Part shown: positions 10,893 to 22,034 of the stretch, in pieces
Position numbering within the stretch: the stretch's first letter is position 1
Layout: every line of letters starts with the position of its first letter
Source of the DNA: Ananas comosus
Lineage: Eukaryota; Streptophyta; Magnoliopsida; Poales; Bromeliaceae
Assembly (NCBI RefSeq): GCF_001540865.1
Contig: NC_033635.1
Location: forward strand, 9,530,795-9,594,794
Length of the DNA: 64,000 bases
Direction of reading: 5' to 3'
Made by a program: the position numbers and the translations under genes
Notes under the pieces: model-generated
What the model was told of the DNA's origin: nothing
The model's database searches: none
What the model saw: the letters and a program-made list of their open reading frames with translations, nothing else

Positions 10893-11249
10893 GGCTAAAT
10901 TATAAAAAATTTTCAATGTCAAAATTTAATTTTTTATTTTTTCTGTCTATAATTTAAAAATTTATACTTTGCTCTTTATAAAATAAAAAATATTTACAGG
11001 ATGTACAGTATGAACTGTGATGATAAAATGATCATTTTATCCCTCACCATAGGAGAGAAGGCTGAGAACATTTTTGGTATAAAAAAATATATACTAATAT
11101 TTTATAAACGGAATCCTAACGGATTACTAACGGTAGGGGGCGAAGTGAATATTTTTTATTTTATAAGGGGGCAAAGTGTAGGTTTTTAAATGACAGGAAA
11201 GAAAAGTGAAAAATTAAATTCTGACAGAAACATTTTATATAATTTAGCC
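10893..11249. mobile_element. MITE with GGCTAAATTATA ends
   Basis: The left end reads GGCTAAATTATAAAAAATTT. The right end read inward reads GGCTAAATTATATAAAATG, and both are followed by AATTTAATTTTT and CTGTC words. The long inverted ends define a fold-back MITE. Non-coding. A frame in the middle is a by-product. Confidence 0.6.
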
Positions 11250-13465
11250 TAAAAGAATAAATAAAGATAAAAAATATAAAACAATAATTAGTCATGAATC
11301 TGCTTTGATTTGCTAAAAATATAGATCGAGCAGGAGGCAAAAATTTATTTTTATGTTCATCTGCTTCTATTTGCCAAAAAATTGCTCAGAATGAATCGGT
11401 AAATAAAAGCAACAAAAAAAAAAAGAAATAATCCTCCCCAAATTTTTTCCAACCAACCCAAAAAAAAAAAATACAAAGAAGGGTAAATATATGAGACCTA
11501 AACTTAGATTTAAATATTTTAAGTTAGTAATTTTAAACCAATAAGTTGTTCGTACTAGTGGACTAAATTAACTATGTTTGGTATTAAAATCGTTCGTCAG
11601 TTGAATCTTTGAGTTTGGTTTCACATGTTTTATGATTATGAATTATATTTTTGCATGGATTTAACGAGAGCAACAGCGTTTAAATGCGAAGAATTTGTAT
11701 AGTACCCGAATATATAATCTTATATTGTATAAAAAATAAATTATGTGGACGAAATTGTACTGGGTATATATTAAGCATTCTAGCTGTTACTAACTTAATT
11801 TAAATACTTCAGAAGGTGGTTTTGGTTCAACATATTACCACTTAATTAGGCTAGAATTTTCGTTAAAATATAATTTATGTTCTTCTTCTAGACGGCCTGT
11901 AAAATTCTGCTTCAGGTTTTGGTGATTGTTCTTTACTGATTTTAACCTTTCTCTGTTCGGCATGTTCTGTATTTATGTAGCTGCTATAACGAAGGCAGAG
12001 AATGGTCCCAGATGTCACCTTGCTTTTGTTTTAATGTGTTGATTGAGCTACATAAAGTAACCATCAAAATATCGAACTATAAAAACAAGATGCTGAGTGG
12101 TCTATATTCTTATTGTCCTTTAACAGTTAGTGTAAATGCGGCGCTAGGCTGAAAAAATGGCTTGCAAATTTCTATTTCGTTGGCCCATTCCAGTTTCTAC
12201 TGCGTACAGAGACCCTCCGTGTTCGCGACATTCAATCTGCAGTTTTGTCTGATTCATGATAGATATTACATCTACATCTCAGCATTCCATTTGTCGCCAT
12301 CGACTTTTTAAGAGTGGTTGCGCTGTAACAACTAAGCACTTTGTTGTCTGGTTTCAATAAATTGTATTTGATTATTGAGGCGGCCGAATTCGGTGCATCT
12401 GTGCTTGCTCTGGGGGTCCATTTGGTTAACAATTTGTTCTTCCTTGGGACCATCCAAAGGATTCAGCCGATACTCTCACATTTAGTCCATTCAAAGATGA
12501 GCAGTACCATTTTATTCACTCGAAATTTTGATTACTTTAGCAAAAAATGGGATCATACTTAATACCGTACGATTAAGAAAATAAGATTTGAAGTGCTTCA
12601 AATCTGATTGTTTTGTTTGTGATTAAAATATGAGCTGAAATAAACGTTACTTGTTACTTGTTACTTCATTCGCATTACTAACTTGTCACTTTATTCGCAT
12701 TCGTATTTTACTGTTTTGTAATTTCTTTTTATGTAATACTAGTCATATTTGTAATTATTATTCTAATTTCTCAAAGTTACTCAGTTTCTTTGTTACTCTT
12801 AATCCTCAATATTTGGTTATATGAACTGAATTAATATTGGTTTCTGCCTATTATATAGTTCATAGCCAACATTGTTATCTACGTACGTACTTGGCCTATT
12901 TATTCTTATATTGTTTGCGTTATCAATTCAGAAATAAAAAATGTTGAAAAGCAAAATTTTTCTTTATTTTTATTTGCAGATTTATAAGAGGTGGTGACGA
13001 GAAATATTTTGGCAGGTCATTGGCGATGTATTAAATCAAGTTTAAGAATTTAGACATATTTTAAAAACTTAAATTTGATAGCATGTGGAAATGACAAAAA
13101 CACTATTATTGTATTTTATTTTTTGATTGTGTTAGGTGATTTTATTACTTATATATGATGATTCAGTCTTACTTATATATGTTGTCCCAAACTTCTTTCT
13201 GTTGTGAGAGAGACAATTCAATGCAAAATGTAGGATTTCTGCTTATTGATCTGTGGTTTGTTTGGAAAGCTTTCTGTCATATTTATGAGAATTGGCTCTC
13301 TTTATCCCAAATTTAATTTAGTTTTGAGAGGATTAAATTGAAATTAAAAGTTAAAAATTAAGAATGAAAAATTTTTATAACAATAGGTTATTTTTTAGCA
13401 ATTTATACTAAATCAATAATATCTATTACTATCAATAATTTTTTTTAAAAAATTTAATTTTATAT
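11250..13465. other. Mostly unassigned; 3'-UTR-like single-copy patch near 11900-12480
   Basis: The patch at about 11900-12480 has balanced composition, unlike its surroundings. It contains TTTCAATAAATTGTATTTG, which resembles a plant poly-A signal region. It could be the 3' UTR of a gene relic or a captured gene end. No coding exon can be joined to it here. The rest is AT-rich with no recognised feature. Confidence 0.35.
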
Positions 13466-13863
13466 CAGAAAAATGGTGGCGACAATAGTCACCACCATAA
13501 AACTAGTCATAAATACGCCGCTAATTATGTAAAGTTTTAGCGGCGACAGTATATCGCCGCTAATTATCTAACTTTTAGCGGCAACAAATTATCACCACCA
13601 AATATTCCGGTCCGGGTCCGATAGGATTTTAGCGGCGATAGTATGTCACCGCTAATTATCTAACTTTTCACAGCGACGGTATGTCGCCACTAATTATCTA
13701 ACTTTTAGCGGCGACACATTGTCACCACCAAATAATTTTACCGACGGGGTTTTAGGCGGCGGCATGCGGCGATAGATTGTCGCCGCCAAAACGTTTTTCG
13801 TGGCGACAATATTGGCTCTGGTGGCGACATTTGTCGTCACTAAATCTTGTACATGTAGTAGTG
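13466..13863. mobile_element. CACTA-element end with tandem subterminal repeats
   Basis: The right end read inward is CACTACTACATGTACAAG, a CACTA-type terminus. Inside it, units of the form TTTTAGCGGCGACA followed by TCGCCGCTAATTATC recur about five times in alternating orientation. This is the subterminal array typical of the superfamily. The left terminus is degraded or absent, so this is a deletion derivative or fragment. Confidence 0.7.
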
Positions 13864-14109
13864 TGTTATCGAGTTTTTCGTCGTTAAATCCATTCCTTTG
13901 ACTATGAATTTCCACCCGTTAGTTCATATTATTCAATTAACTATCAACTCAACTCTAAGAGATTATTATCACTCTAATCACACATCTCTTAATCCAAGGA
14001 TCGAAAACGTACAGGAGTTCAATTCTAACTTTATTGAAATTATGTGGCAAAATTTTAAAATTTTATTTTGCTGATAAGTCGTTATTATCAATTACATAAA
14101 CATATACAA

Positions 14110-14445
14110 AACTATTCTAAACTATGAACCATTTTTAATTGACTATCCAATATTTTAAAATTTTGAGTTCACTATCCAATCTATTAATTTATTTGATTTG
14201 AGTCAGGCAACGACACTTTGATTTTAAAATTTATGCTAATTCCTTCTTTCAATAAATTTATAATTATGAAAATTATATAATTTATACTGACTAAACTTGT
14301 AAAGATAACTAATTATTTAAATTTTAAAGTTAAAATGTCGTGGACTGAGTCAAATCAAATATTTTGAAAGATTGAATAGTAAAATCAAAATTTGAAATAT
14401 TAAACAGTCAATTCAAAATGATTTAAAGCTCAAATAAATTCTCTA
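14110..14445. mobile_element. MITE, inverted arms of TTGACTATCCAATAT type
   Basis: The left arm contains AATTGACTATCCAATATTT. The right arm read inward contains AATTGACTGTTTAATATTT, with a similar spacing of following words. The same family appears inside the 611-bp tandem repeat (about 56400-56560 and again 611 bases on). Ends not fixed. Confidence 0.5.
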
Positions 14446-14534
14446 CATGTTTACCAAATAATTATTGTATAGAAAGCCTTTCTTTTATTAAATAAAGTTT
14501 AGATTTAAAATTAAATAAAAAATAAAAAATTAAA

Positions 14535-14853
14535 TGTGACGCCCCAACTTTCCAGGGATCATTCATCCTAGAACTACTCCCGTTCTAGCACACTTAACTC
14601 TCTTAACCTCTTGGGTCTACCCACCGCTCAAAATATTTAAGCCGAGTTAAAAGTTTTAGCGCTATTATATTATATATATAGGACTATTTGCGGTCTCACA
14701 ATCACCCCCCCTTTAAGCCCTGATATCCTCGTTAGGCTCAGACTCACAAGTACCAAGCGATGTGAGACCCGTTTCGCTAGCCTTGTCATTCCGACCCCGG
14801 TTCAGCCGAAACTCATCTCACACTTTCGGCTGATAATTGGCTCTGATATCAAC
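14535..14853 (-). mobile_element. Cassandra-like TRIM: LTR (14535-14700) and internal region
   Basis: The LTR starts TGTGACGCCCC and ends TCTCACA (166 bp). Read on the minus strand it contains GGGAGTAGTTCTAGGATG preceded by GAGTTAAGTGTGCTAG. This tracks the A box and C box of plant 5S rRNA (AGTTAAGCGTGC, GAGTAGTACTAGGATGGGTG). The internal stretch ends with GGCTCTGATATCAAC, the complement of the initiator tRNA-Met primer site with one mismatch. Cassandra elements are defined by 5S sequence in the LTRs of a non-coding TRIM. No coding is present. Confidence 0.75.
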
Positions 14854-15050
14854 TATGACGCCCCAACTTTCCATAGGATCATCCATCCTAGGACTACTCC
14901 CGTCCTAGCACGATTAATTTTCTTAATTATTAACTCGACTTAAGTATTTTGGGTAGTAGAAATGCCAAGGAAGTTAAGAAAGTTAATCGTGTTAATTAGG
15001 ACGGGAGTAGTCCTAGGATGGGTGACCCCCTGAGAAGTTGGGGCGTCACA
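14854..15050. mobile_element. Head-to-head fused Cassandra-like LTRs (palindrome)
   Basis: The left 80 bases are a minus-strand LTR start (TATGACGCCCC). From about 14934 the sequence turns into a plus-strand LTR that ends GGGGCGTCACA. The 14856-14933 arm and the 14972-15048 arm are inverted repeats. On the plus strand 15000-15036 reads GACGGGAGTAGTCCTAGGAT and then GGGTGACC, an excellent match to the 5S rRNA internal promoter region. It looks like two elements recombined or inserted head to head. Confidence 0.7.
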
Positions 15051-15064
15051 GTTGGTATTAGAGC
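15051..15064 (+). other. Primer-binding site next to the Cassandra-like LTR
   Basis: GTTGGTATTAGAGC directly follows the LTR end at 15050. It differs by one base from the plant initiator tRNA-Met site TGGTATCAGAGC. Confidence 0.65.
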
Positions 15065-15199
15065 CAATTACCAGCCGGCTATCTGGGGTCTCACATTAAA
15101 TTTGAATCCAAAATCAAAATTTAAATTTAGAATTTAAAATTTAAATTAAAAAATTTTCTATTAATTTATAATTTAATTCAAAATATAATTGAAATTTAA

Positions 15200-15500
15200 A
15201 TTTAAATCTTTAAGGTTGGGGACTCAAGTGACAATTGGTGCCAAGGTTGGGTACTAATGATGTAATTAACCCTTATATACTTAGTTGGCGCTGACACAGC
15301 ATCTCCGTGGCGCTAATACGGCACTTCCGCTGCGCTGACATGGCATTTTCCATCAATTTTAACACCTATCTAATAGCTGGGACTTAATTATAATGGAATC
15401 CATAGATTAGGAATTTGATTGCAAAAGAAAAGGTTTGGGATCAAATTGAAAAACGGGACAAAATTGGAAATCAATGGTGTAATTAACACAATAATAAATG
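15200..15500. mobile_element. MITE-like repeat related to 2137-2500
   Basis: It contains GGTTGGGGACTCAAGTGAC, then GCGCTGACATGGC-type words, and ends near GGTGTAATTAAC. This is the inverted order of the copy at 2137. Non-coding. Confidence 0.4.
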
Positions 15501-15974
15501 TGTAAGTTTTACAAGTGTAAATCTAGAAGGCTCAAAATTAAGATCTTATCCATTAAATGAGATCAAAGAATGTTTAAAATATGTACTTATAAGGTATCGT
15601 AAGTTTTGAAAATTGATTTTCTATGCATGAAGTGATAATAAAAATCAATAGTCCAAAAATTTCAGAAAAAGAATTAATAATACTAAAAACTCAACATATA
15701 GTATTTTCACAAATTATAAATTTTTGCATGTACGACTTTTTATACTGTAAAATACCTTCAATGATTCTGAATAAGCTGCTACTATTAATTTAGTGGGCCT
15801 GATCGAAAGAGAAAGAGTGTCCGTGCTCATTCTGAGCTTTAATTAACTCTAATAATAAATATTGGTATGATAAAGGGTTTTAAAAAATATATTATATAAT
15901 GGATTTATTAAAATAACGTGTAAAAACATAAAAAAATTTGCTTAGGCATTGTTATTCTTTATATAAAATAATTG
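15501..15974. other. No gene seen
   Basis: AT-rich spacer without recognised features. Confidence 0.45.
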
Positions 15975-17517
15975 TTGTATAGAAAACCTTGTTAATTAAA
16001 TAATGAGAAACCTTTCTTTAAGAATTGTGCAGCTCACTTATTAAAGAGACTGGGGTACCTTGGTAGATATTGAAATAAAATATTGTTATTTATAAGGGAT
16101 TATTGAGGCGTTACAAATTTTTCTGCAGCACTTAACTCTCACACTTCTGACTGATATTCGGCTCTGATACCAAATGTAACAACTCGACCCGCTAGTAATA
16201 ATAATTCGTTGAGTCCAAATAACTAGCTCAAAGTAGTTATATTCAGTTATTATTACTAATATATAGACCTTATATAAATAGATTTGAATCAGTATTCCAT
16301 CCGATATGAAATTATTGGGGCGTTACAGATCGATAGCTTATTAGTTGAGCAATTGATCCGTAGAGATTGAAAATACGGATGTGTCATAAATTCTCAGATG
16401 GGTACTACTGTTCACGTGCATGTGCATGAATTATTGTACAAAAATGCACTTGATACAGGCACTCCTTTGGTTTTTAGAAAAAGTATGGAAAAGTTTTGTA
16501 AAGTGTCATTTGGCTCAGAAATTAGTAAAAATTTGTTATTTCTCATATAGATATAATTTTGAAAATAAGCAGAAAAAAAAATTAATTTTATATTTGGATT
16601 TAAACTGACTTATTCCCATCCTCCCCCTTCCAAAAACCTAAATCACTGCCTGAGATAAAAGTTTTTCATGAAAAACTAACATTTTTTTTTCAGTTTTCAT
16701 TTATTTGGTTCCAAGAAATATTAATATTTTTGGCATTTTTTTCATATGTTATGAAAAATTAGAATTTTTATTTTTCATAAAAAAATTGAAAAATAAAATA
16801 CTATTTTTTTTTCATAAAATTTGAAAAAAAAAACTTTACAAAAATAATAGTTTTCTTTAAAACCAAATGGGCAGAATTCTCAAATAATTTTTTAATTTTT
16901 TTCGAGGAACCAAACAGCTTCTTAAATCCTGTCACGTGGCTTAAAAGGACAAAAACCAAAAACATATATGTTATGCCCCAATAGTCTGATTAGAATATAT
17001 AGAACCTACGTGCTAGTAAAAATAATTGAGCTTAACTATTTTGGATCGATGGTTCCGATCCAATAAGTTATTGTTGATAACGGATCTGGTCGTTACAATA
17101 CATACAACTACACTATTAACTCTACAGCCCACAATATTTAGCTTGTGGGACACACAACTTGAAAATTGTTAAGTAGAGATCTCCTCCACATTACAAATTA
17201 CATACAAAATGGCATGTTACGATATCGAATACATAATAATTTGCAACTAATAGGTAAGGACATCACGTCAGCAACAAATTAGGAGATATGATTATATGAA
17301 CCAGTCTCTGATACAATGTTTTTCAAAACGGCTCAGGCCTTATATACGTACTTGGAAACCCAAATTGTTATGTAGAGATAATTTTCACATTATGTAGAGA
17401 TCAAGATTCTAAGTATGACTGGATAAGAAACCATTATTATTGACATAATTCAATTCATTCAATCTAATGTATTTTCAACTCGTATACGAATGAATTGTTT
17501 TCCGCAATTTTAATATG

Positions 17518-17548
<31 letters not shown>

Positions 17549-17776
17549 TAGAGCTGTTATGCATGCTATCGAAAGTATAGAGACTCTAGTACTTCCGATT
17601 TTTGGCTTAGATCAACCTCTTTGATCATTTATAACTTTTGATTTAATACTATTATCCTGTGGGAACCACTCAACTTTAGGAGTATTACTCAATCCTAGGG
17701 ATGACCGTAATCATCCCAATCGTATAATTCTTGATCCAAAGATCAAAAAGTCGAAAGCATCAAATTCATATATATA
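15975..17776. repeat. Large direct repeat, copy 1
   Basis: This 1.8-kb stretch recurs from 17778 in the same orientation and order, offset by 1803 bases, with only scattered differences and small indels. It contains an LTR-like block (16175-16327), a MITE near 16460-16925 and an LTR-like block near 16969-17100. A (TA)n(GA)n tract and a MITE related to 33318-33456 follow. The two copies meet at the single N at 17777. Confidence 0.9.
16175..16327 (-). mobile_element. Short LTR with adjacent primer site (TRIM-like)
   Basis: A 153-bp block starts TGTAACAACTCG and ends GGGGCGTTACA, thus TG...CA with TGTAAC/GTTACA inverted ends. Just to its left is GGCTCTGATACCAAA, the complement of the initiator tRNA-Met primer site, so the LTR reads on the minus strand. 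A second end of the same type (GAGGCGTTACA) lies at 16105-16115, only about 60 bases away. The second copy is at 17979-18129. Confidence 0.6.
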
Positions 17777-17777
17777 N
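17777..17777. other. Assembly gap (single N) between the direct repeat copies
   Basis: The N follows a short TA run and comes directly before the start of repeat copy 2. Confidence 0.75.
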
Positions 17778-19320
17778 TTGTATAGAAACCTTGTTAATTA
17801 AATAATGAGAAACCTTTCTTTAAGAATTGTGCAGCTCACTTATTAAAGAGACTGGGGTACCTTGGTAGATATTGAAATAAAATATTGTTATTTATAAGGG
17901 ACTATTGGGGCGTTACAAATTTTTCTGCAGCACTTAGCTCTCACACTTCTGACTGATATTCGGCTTTGATACCAAATGTAACAACTCGACCCGCTAGTAA
18001 TAATAATTTGTTGAGTCCAAACAATCAGCCCAAAGTATTTATATTCAGTTATTATTACTAATGTGTAGACCTTACATAAACAGATTTGAATCAGTATTCC
18101 ATTCGATATAAAATTATTGGGGCGTTACAGATCGATAGCTTATTAGTTGAGCAATTGATCCGTAGAGATTGAAAATACGGATGTGTCATAAATTCTCAGA
18201 TGGGTACTACTGTTCACTTGCATGTGCATGGATTATTGTACAAAAATGCACTTGATACAGGCACTCCTTTGGTTTTTAGAAAAAGTATGGAAAAGTTTCG
18301 TAAAGTGTCATTTGGCTCAGAAATTAGTAAAAATTTGTTATTTCTCAGATAGATATAATTTTGAAAATAAGCAGAAAAAAAATTAATTTTATATTTGGAT
18401 TTAAACTGACTTATTCCCATCCTCCCCCCTCCAAAAACCTAAATCACTGCCTGAGATAAAAGTTTTTCATGAAAAACTAACTTTTTTTTTTCAGTTTTCA
18501 TTTATTTGGTTCCAAGAAATATTAATATTTTTGGCATTTTTTTCATATGTTATAAAAAATTAGAATTTTTATTTTTCATAAAAAAACGAAAAACAAAATA
18601 CTATTTTTTTTTTCATAAAATTTGAAAAAAAAACTTTACAAAAATAATAGTTTTCTTTAAAACCAAATGGGCAGAATTCTCAAGTAATTTTTTAATTTTT
18701 TTCGAGGAACCAAACAGCTTCTTAAATCCTGTCACGTGGCTTAAAAGGACAAAAACCAAAAACATATATGTTATGCCCCAATAGTCTGATTAGAATATAA
18801 AGAACCTATATGCTAGTAAAAATAATTGAGCTTAACTATTTTGGATCGGTGGTTCCGATCCAATAAGTTATTGTTGATAACGGATCTGGTCGTTACAATA
18901 CATACAACTACACTATTAACTCTACAGCTAGCCCACAATATTTAGCTTGTGGGACACACAACTTGAAAATTGTTAAGTAGAGATCTCCTCCACATTACAA
19001 ATTACATACAAAATGGCATGTTACGATATCGAATACATAATAATTTGCAACTAATAGGTAAGGACATCACGTCAGTAACAAATTAGGAGATATGATTATA
19101 TGAACCAGTCTCTGATACAATGTTTTTCAAAACGGCTCAGGCCTTATATACGTACTTGGAAACCCAAATTGTTATGTAGAGATAATTTTTACATTATGTA
19201 GAGATCAAGATTCTAAGTATGACTGGATAAGAAACCATTATTATTGACATAATTCAATTCATCAATCTAATGTATTTTCAACTCGTATACGAATGAATTG
19301 TTTTCCGCAATTTTAATATG

Positions 19321-19353
<33 letters not shown>

Positions 19354-19560
19354 TAGAGAGAATCTAGTGCTTTCAATTTTTGGCTTAGATCAACCTCTTT
19401 GATCATTTATAACTTTTGAATTAATACTATTATCATGTGGGAACCACTCAACTTTAGGAGTATTACTCAATCCTAGGGATGACCGTAATCATCCCAATCG
19501 TATAATTCTTGATCCAAAGATCAAAAAGTCGACAGCATCCAATTGCATATTGATATATAT
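17778..19560. repeat. Large direct repeat, copy 2
   Basis: Copy of 15975-17776. It has point changes such as ACTATTGGGG for ATTATTGAGG and small indels. A deletion of a few dozen bases follows the (GA)n tract near 19355. It ends in TA-rich sequence. Confidence 0.9.
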
Positions 19561-19650
19561 ATATTAATATGTATATTATATAATATATATATATATACTA
19601 CTATTATATATAATATATACTATAGTATATTATTTATTTATTATGTATGT
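19561..19650. repeat. TA-rich low-complexity tract
   Basis: Interrupted TA and TATT runs between the direct repeat and the MITE nest. Confidence 0.8.
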
Positions 19651-19653
19651 ATA

Positions 19654-20206
19654 GTGCGTCTCACCCCCCGTGCTTTCGAAAGTACGGCAGGCCTCTGTGT
19701 GGTTAAGTTGTTTAAATGATAGGACAATCCGATTTCGACGATCGCTCCGTTAGGCATAATCTATGTATTGGACTATCTGGAAATCCAAATTTATAAATTT
19801 TTCGACTTCATTTACAAATGATCAGAGGCGTTCTCAAAATGACTATTTTTAACGGCCGTATATGTCACATTTTTAAGTTTGCAACGTGTAGAAGTCATCC
19901 AAATTATATGAAACTTTTAATAAAAAATTCTACCAACATCAAGAGCATGAAACATACTTCTGATTTGACATTTGAGTCCTTTATCACTTTCTTTTATAGA
20001 TTTTTATTTTCAACCGTTCATTTTGAGGCATACTCGTTTCATTAGGCAAACGGATATTAAAAACTTATGAATTTGAGTTTCTAAATAGCTTCTAATAGCG
20101 ATAGTCATGTCTAATGGACCCGATGGCCGAATTGGACATCGCCATCATCGAAAACAAGCTTTTACAAGCACGAGGCCCTACTTTCCGAAGCAGTACAGAG
20201 CCTAGG
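19654..20206. mobile_element. Fold-back MITE, family A
   Basis: The left arm has GTGCTTTCGAAAGTACGG. The right arm has the inverted words GCACGAGGCCC and CTTTCCGAAGCAGTAC. Both arms carry matching blocks around CCGATTTCGACGATC / GATGGCCGAATTGG. The whole element is an imperfect palindrome of about 550 bases. Confidence 0.7.
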
Positions 20207-20246
20207 CTCCAATTTATAATATATATAGGATATATCATATATATAT

Positions 20247-20251
<5 letters not shown>

Positions 20252-20286
<35 letters not shown>
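20252..20286. repeat. (TA)n microsatellite
   Basis: TA run between two MITEs. Confidence 0.9.
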
Positions 20287-20290
<4 letters not shown>

Positions 20291-20300
20291 ATAGAGTGAG

Positions 20301-20874
20301 GGCTCTATGCTATCGGAAGCAGCCGAGCTTTCGTGCTTCCAGCTTATATTTCGATGTTGCGATTTTCGAATTCCCCCCCCCTCGATCGGCTTCCGTGTAA
20401 ACTTGATCTAGAGTATTTGGAGTACCCCCGCCCTAGAAATAAAATTTTATTATTTTTCAATATCATTCCTGCCTCGTGATCGAATTGGCTCAAAAATCAA
20501 CAAATTTCAATGGCCCATAGATGGCAGGCCGTTTGAAAGTTTAACGGTGTCTGCTAGAAAATATCCAACATACGTGAAATTTGATAGAAAAATTCTTTAT
20601 ACTATATAAAACAAGATCAATATCTTTGATTTAAATTTAATTCATATTATTACATTTTGTAAGATTTTTATTTTCAGGCCGTTGATTTTGCGGAGCCCCT
20701 TCGTTCATTTAGCAAATGATATCGTAAATCATAAAATTTCATTTTCTAGGTACTTAAATATTTCTAGATCAAGTTTAACGGGAGACTCCGAACTCGACGC
20801 ACTTCGAAAGTTCGCAACATCGAAAAACATTTGAAGCACGGAAGGCTCCGTGCCTTCGATAGCTCAGTGCCTCA

Positions 20875-20876
<2 letters not shown>
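20301..20876. mobile_element. Fold-back MITE, subfamily of A
   Basis: The left arm contains ATGCTATCGGAAGC and the right arm GTGCCTTCGATAGC. Internal blocks such as CTCGATCGGCTTCCGTG and TTTAACGGGAGACTCC face each other. Gene-free. Confidence 0.6.
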
Positions 20877-20878
<2 letters not shown>

Positions 20879-20911
<33 letters not shown>

Positions 20912-20935
20912 AATACTATATATATTATATATATA
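20879..20935. repeat. (TA)n and TATATTA tract
   Basis: TA run of about 30 bases, then interrupted TA words. Confidence 0.9.
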
Positions 20936-20937
20936 AT

Positions 20938-21151
20938 TGAGCTAAAATGCTTTTAAAAGTACTAACCCCTTAGTGCTTATAAGTTTATAACCCTTGGATC
21001 TACTCCTTGATTACTAATAGTCTTTAGATCAAATACTATTCCACCTACCACGACCTACCACTATCATCTCAACCTCACATCTCTCCAACCAATGGCTAAA
21101 AAGTCAAAAGCACTACCTTCATGGTACTTTTGAGAGTACTTTAGCTCAACT
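20938..21151. mobile_element. Short fold-back MITE, family B
   Basis: The left end is GAGCTAAAATGCTTTTAAAA. The right end read inward is GAGCTAAAGTACTCTCAAAA. About 214 bases, non-coding. Another copy is at 21770-21993. Confidence 0.75.
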
Positions 21152-21167
21152 CTATATATATATATAA

Positions 21168-21400
21168 AATTGAGTTCCTATGTTTTTAAAAGTACCAAAT
21201 TATTGATGCTTATAGATTTTTAACCATTAGATTAAAGGATGTGCGGTTAGAATGATGTGGGCCCCTAGGGTTGAGTGGATGGTTGGTCGAATATTATAAT
21301 CTAATGGGTGAAAATGATAAAAAACGTAGATCAAACGGTAAAAAATTTACAAGCACCAAATGCTTGGTGCTTTTACAAATATGACTTGATAGGACAGAGG
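21168..21400. mobile_element. Short fold-back MITE, related to family B
   Basis: The arms carry GTTTTTAAAAGTACCAAAT and ATGCTTGGTGCTTTTACAAA, which face each other. The middle has GATCAAACGG / TTAACCATTAGAT words. Non-coding. Confidence 0.6.
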
Positions 21401-21404
21401 TCTC

Positions 21405-21469
<65 letters not shown>
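21405..21469. repeat. Long (TA)n microsatellite
   Basis: About 65 bases of unbroken AT/TA, the longest in the window. Likely to vary in length between individuals and to be error-prone in assembly. Confidence 0.95.
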
Positions 21470-21470
<1 letters not shown>

Positions 21471-21471
21471 C

Positions 21472-21770
21472 TACAGAGTCCGGCTGCAATACTATCGATA
21501 GCACCAAGCGTTTGATGCTATCAAGTTTTTCGCCGTTAGATTTAACCTTTTGACTATTTTACCCGTTAGATTATACTATCAAACCAATAACTCACTCAAC
21601 CCTAGGGGACCCATATCATTCTAACCGTACATTGTTTTAATCCAAATGCTGAAAACCTAATAGCACCAATAGCTTGGTGCTATTGATAGTATTCCAGTCT
21701 AGTTCTATATATAGAGTCCGGCTACGATACTATCGCTAGCACCAAGCGTTTGATGCTATCAATAGAATTA
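21472..21770. mobile_element. Family B MITE with a partial second copy
   Basis: It begins AGAGTCCGGCTGCAATACTA and ends TTGGTGCTATTGATAGTATT. The left end is then repeated from 21713 as AGAGTCCGGCTACGATACTA and breaks off into the next MITE. The order suggests insertion of one MITE into another. Confidence 0.65.
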
Positions 21771-21993
21771 AGCTAAAATACTTTTAAAAGTATCACCCCC
21801 TTGGTGCTTCTAGGTTTCTAGCCCTTGAATCTACTCCTTGATTACTAATAATCATTGGATTAAACACTATTTCACCTACCACCGCCTACCACCACCTACT
21901 ACCAATATCCTAACCTTACATTTCTCCATCCAAGGGTTGAAAACTCAAAAGCACCAACCTCTTGGTGCTCTTGGTGCTTTTGAGAGTATTCTA
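21770..21993. mobile_element. Short fold-back MITE, family B
   Basis: AAGCTAAAATACTTTTAAAA on the left; CAGCTAGAATACTCTCAAAA when the right end is read inward. Close relative of 20938-21151. The words CTACCACC are locally duplicated. Confidence 0.75.
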
Positions 21994-21997
21994 GCTG

Positions 21998-22000
<3 letters not shown>

Positions 22001-22030
<30 letters not shown>
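22001..22030. repeat. (TA)n microsatellite
   Basis: TA run between two MITEs. Confidence 0.9.

Positions 22031-22034
<4 letters not shown>

Noticed and set aside
14972..15050. 5S rRNA gene
   Set aside because: Only a diverged segment similar to part of 5S is present. It lies inside LTR-like repeats with primer-binding sites, so it is a Cassandra-type element and not rDNA.
21308..21553. Frame with a poly Ile-Tyr stretch
   Set aside because: Produced by the (TA)n tract inside the MITE nest.
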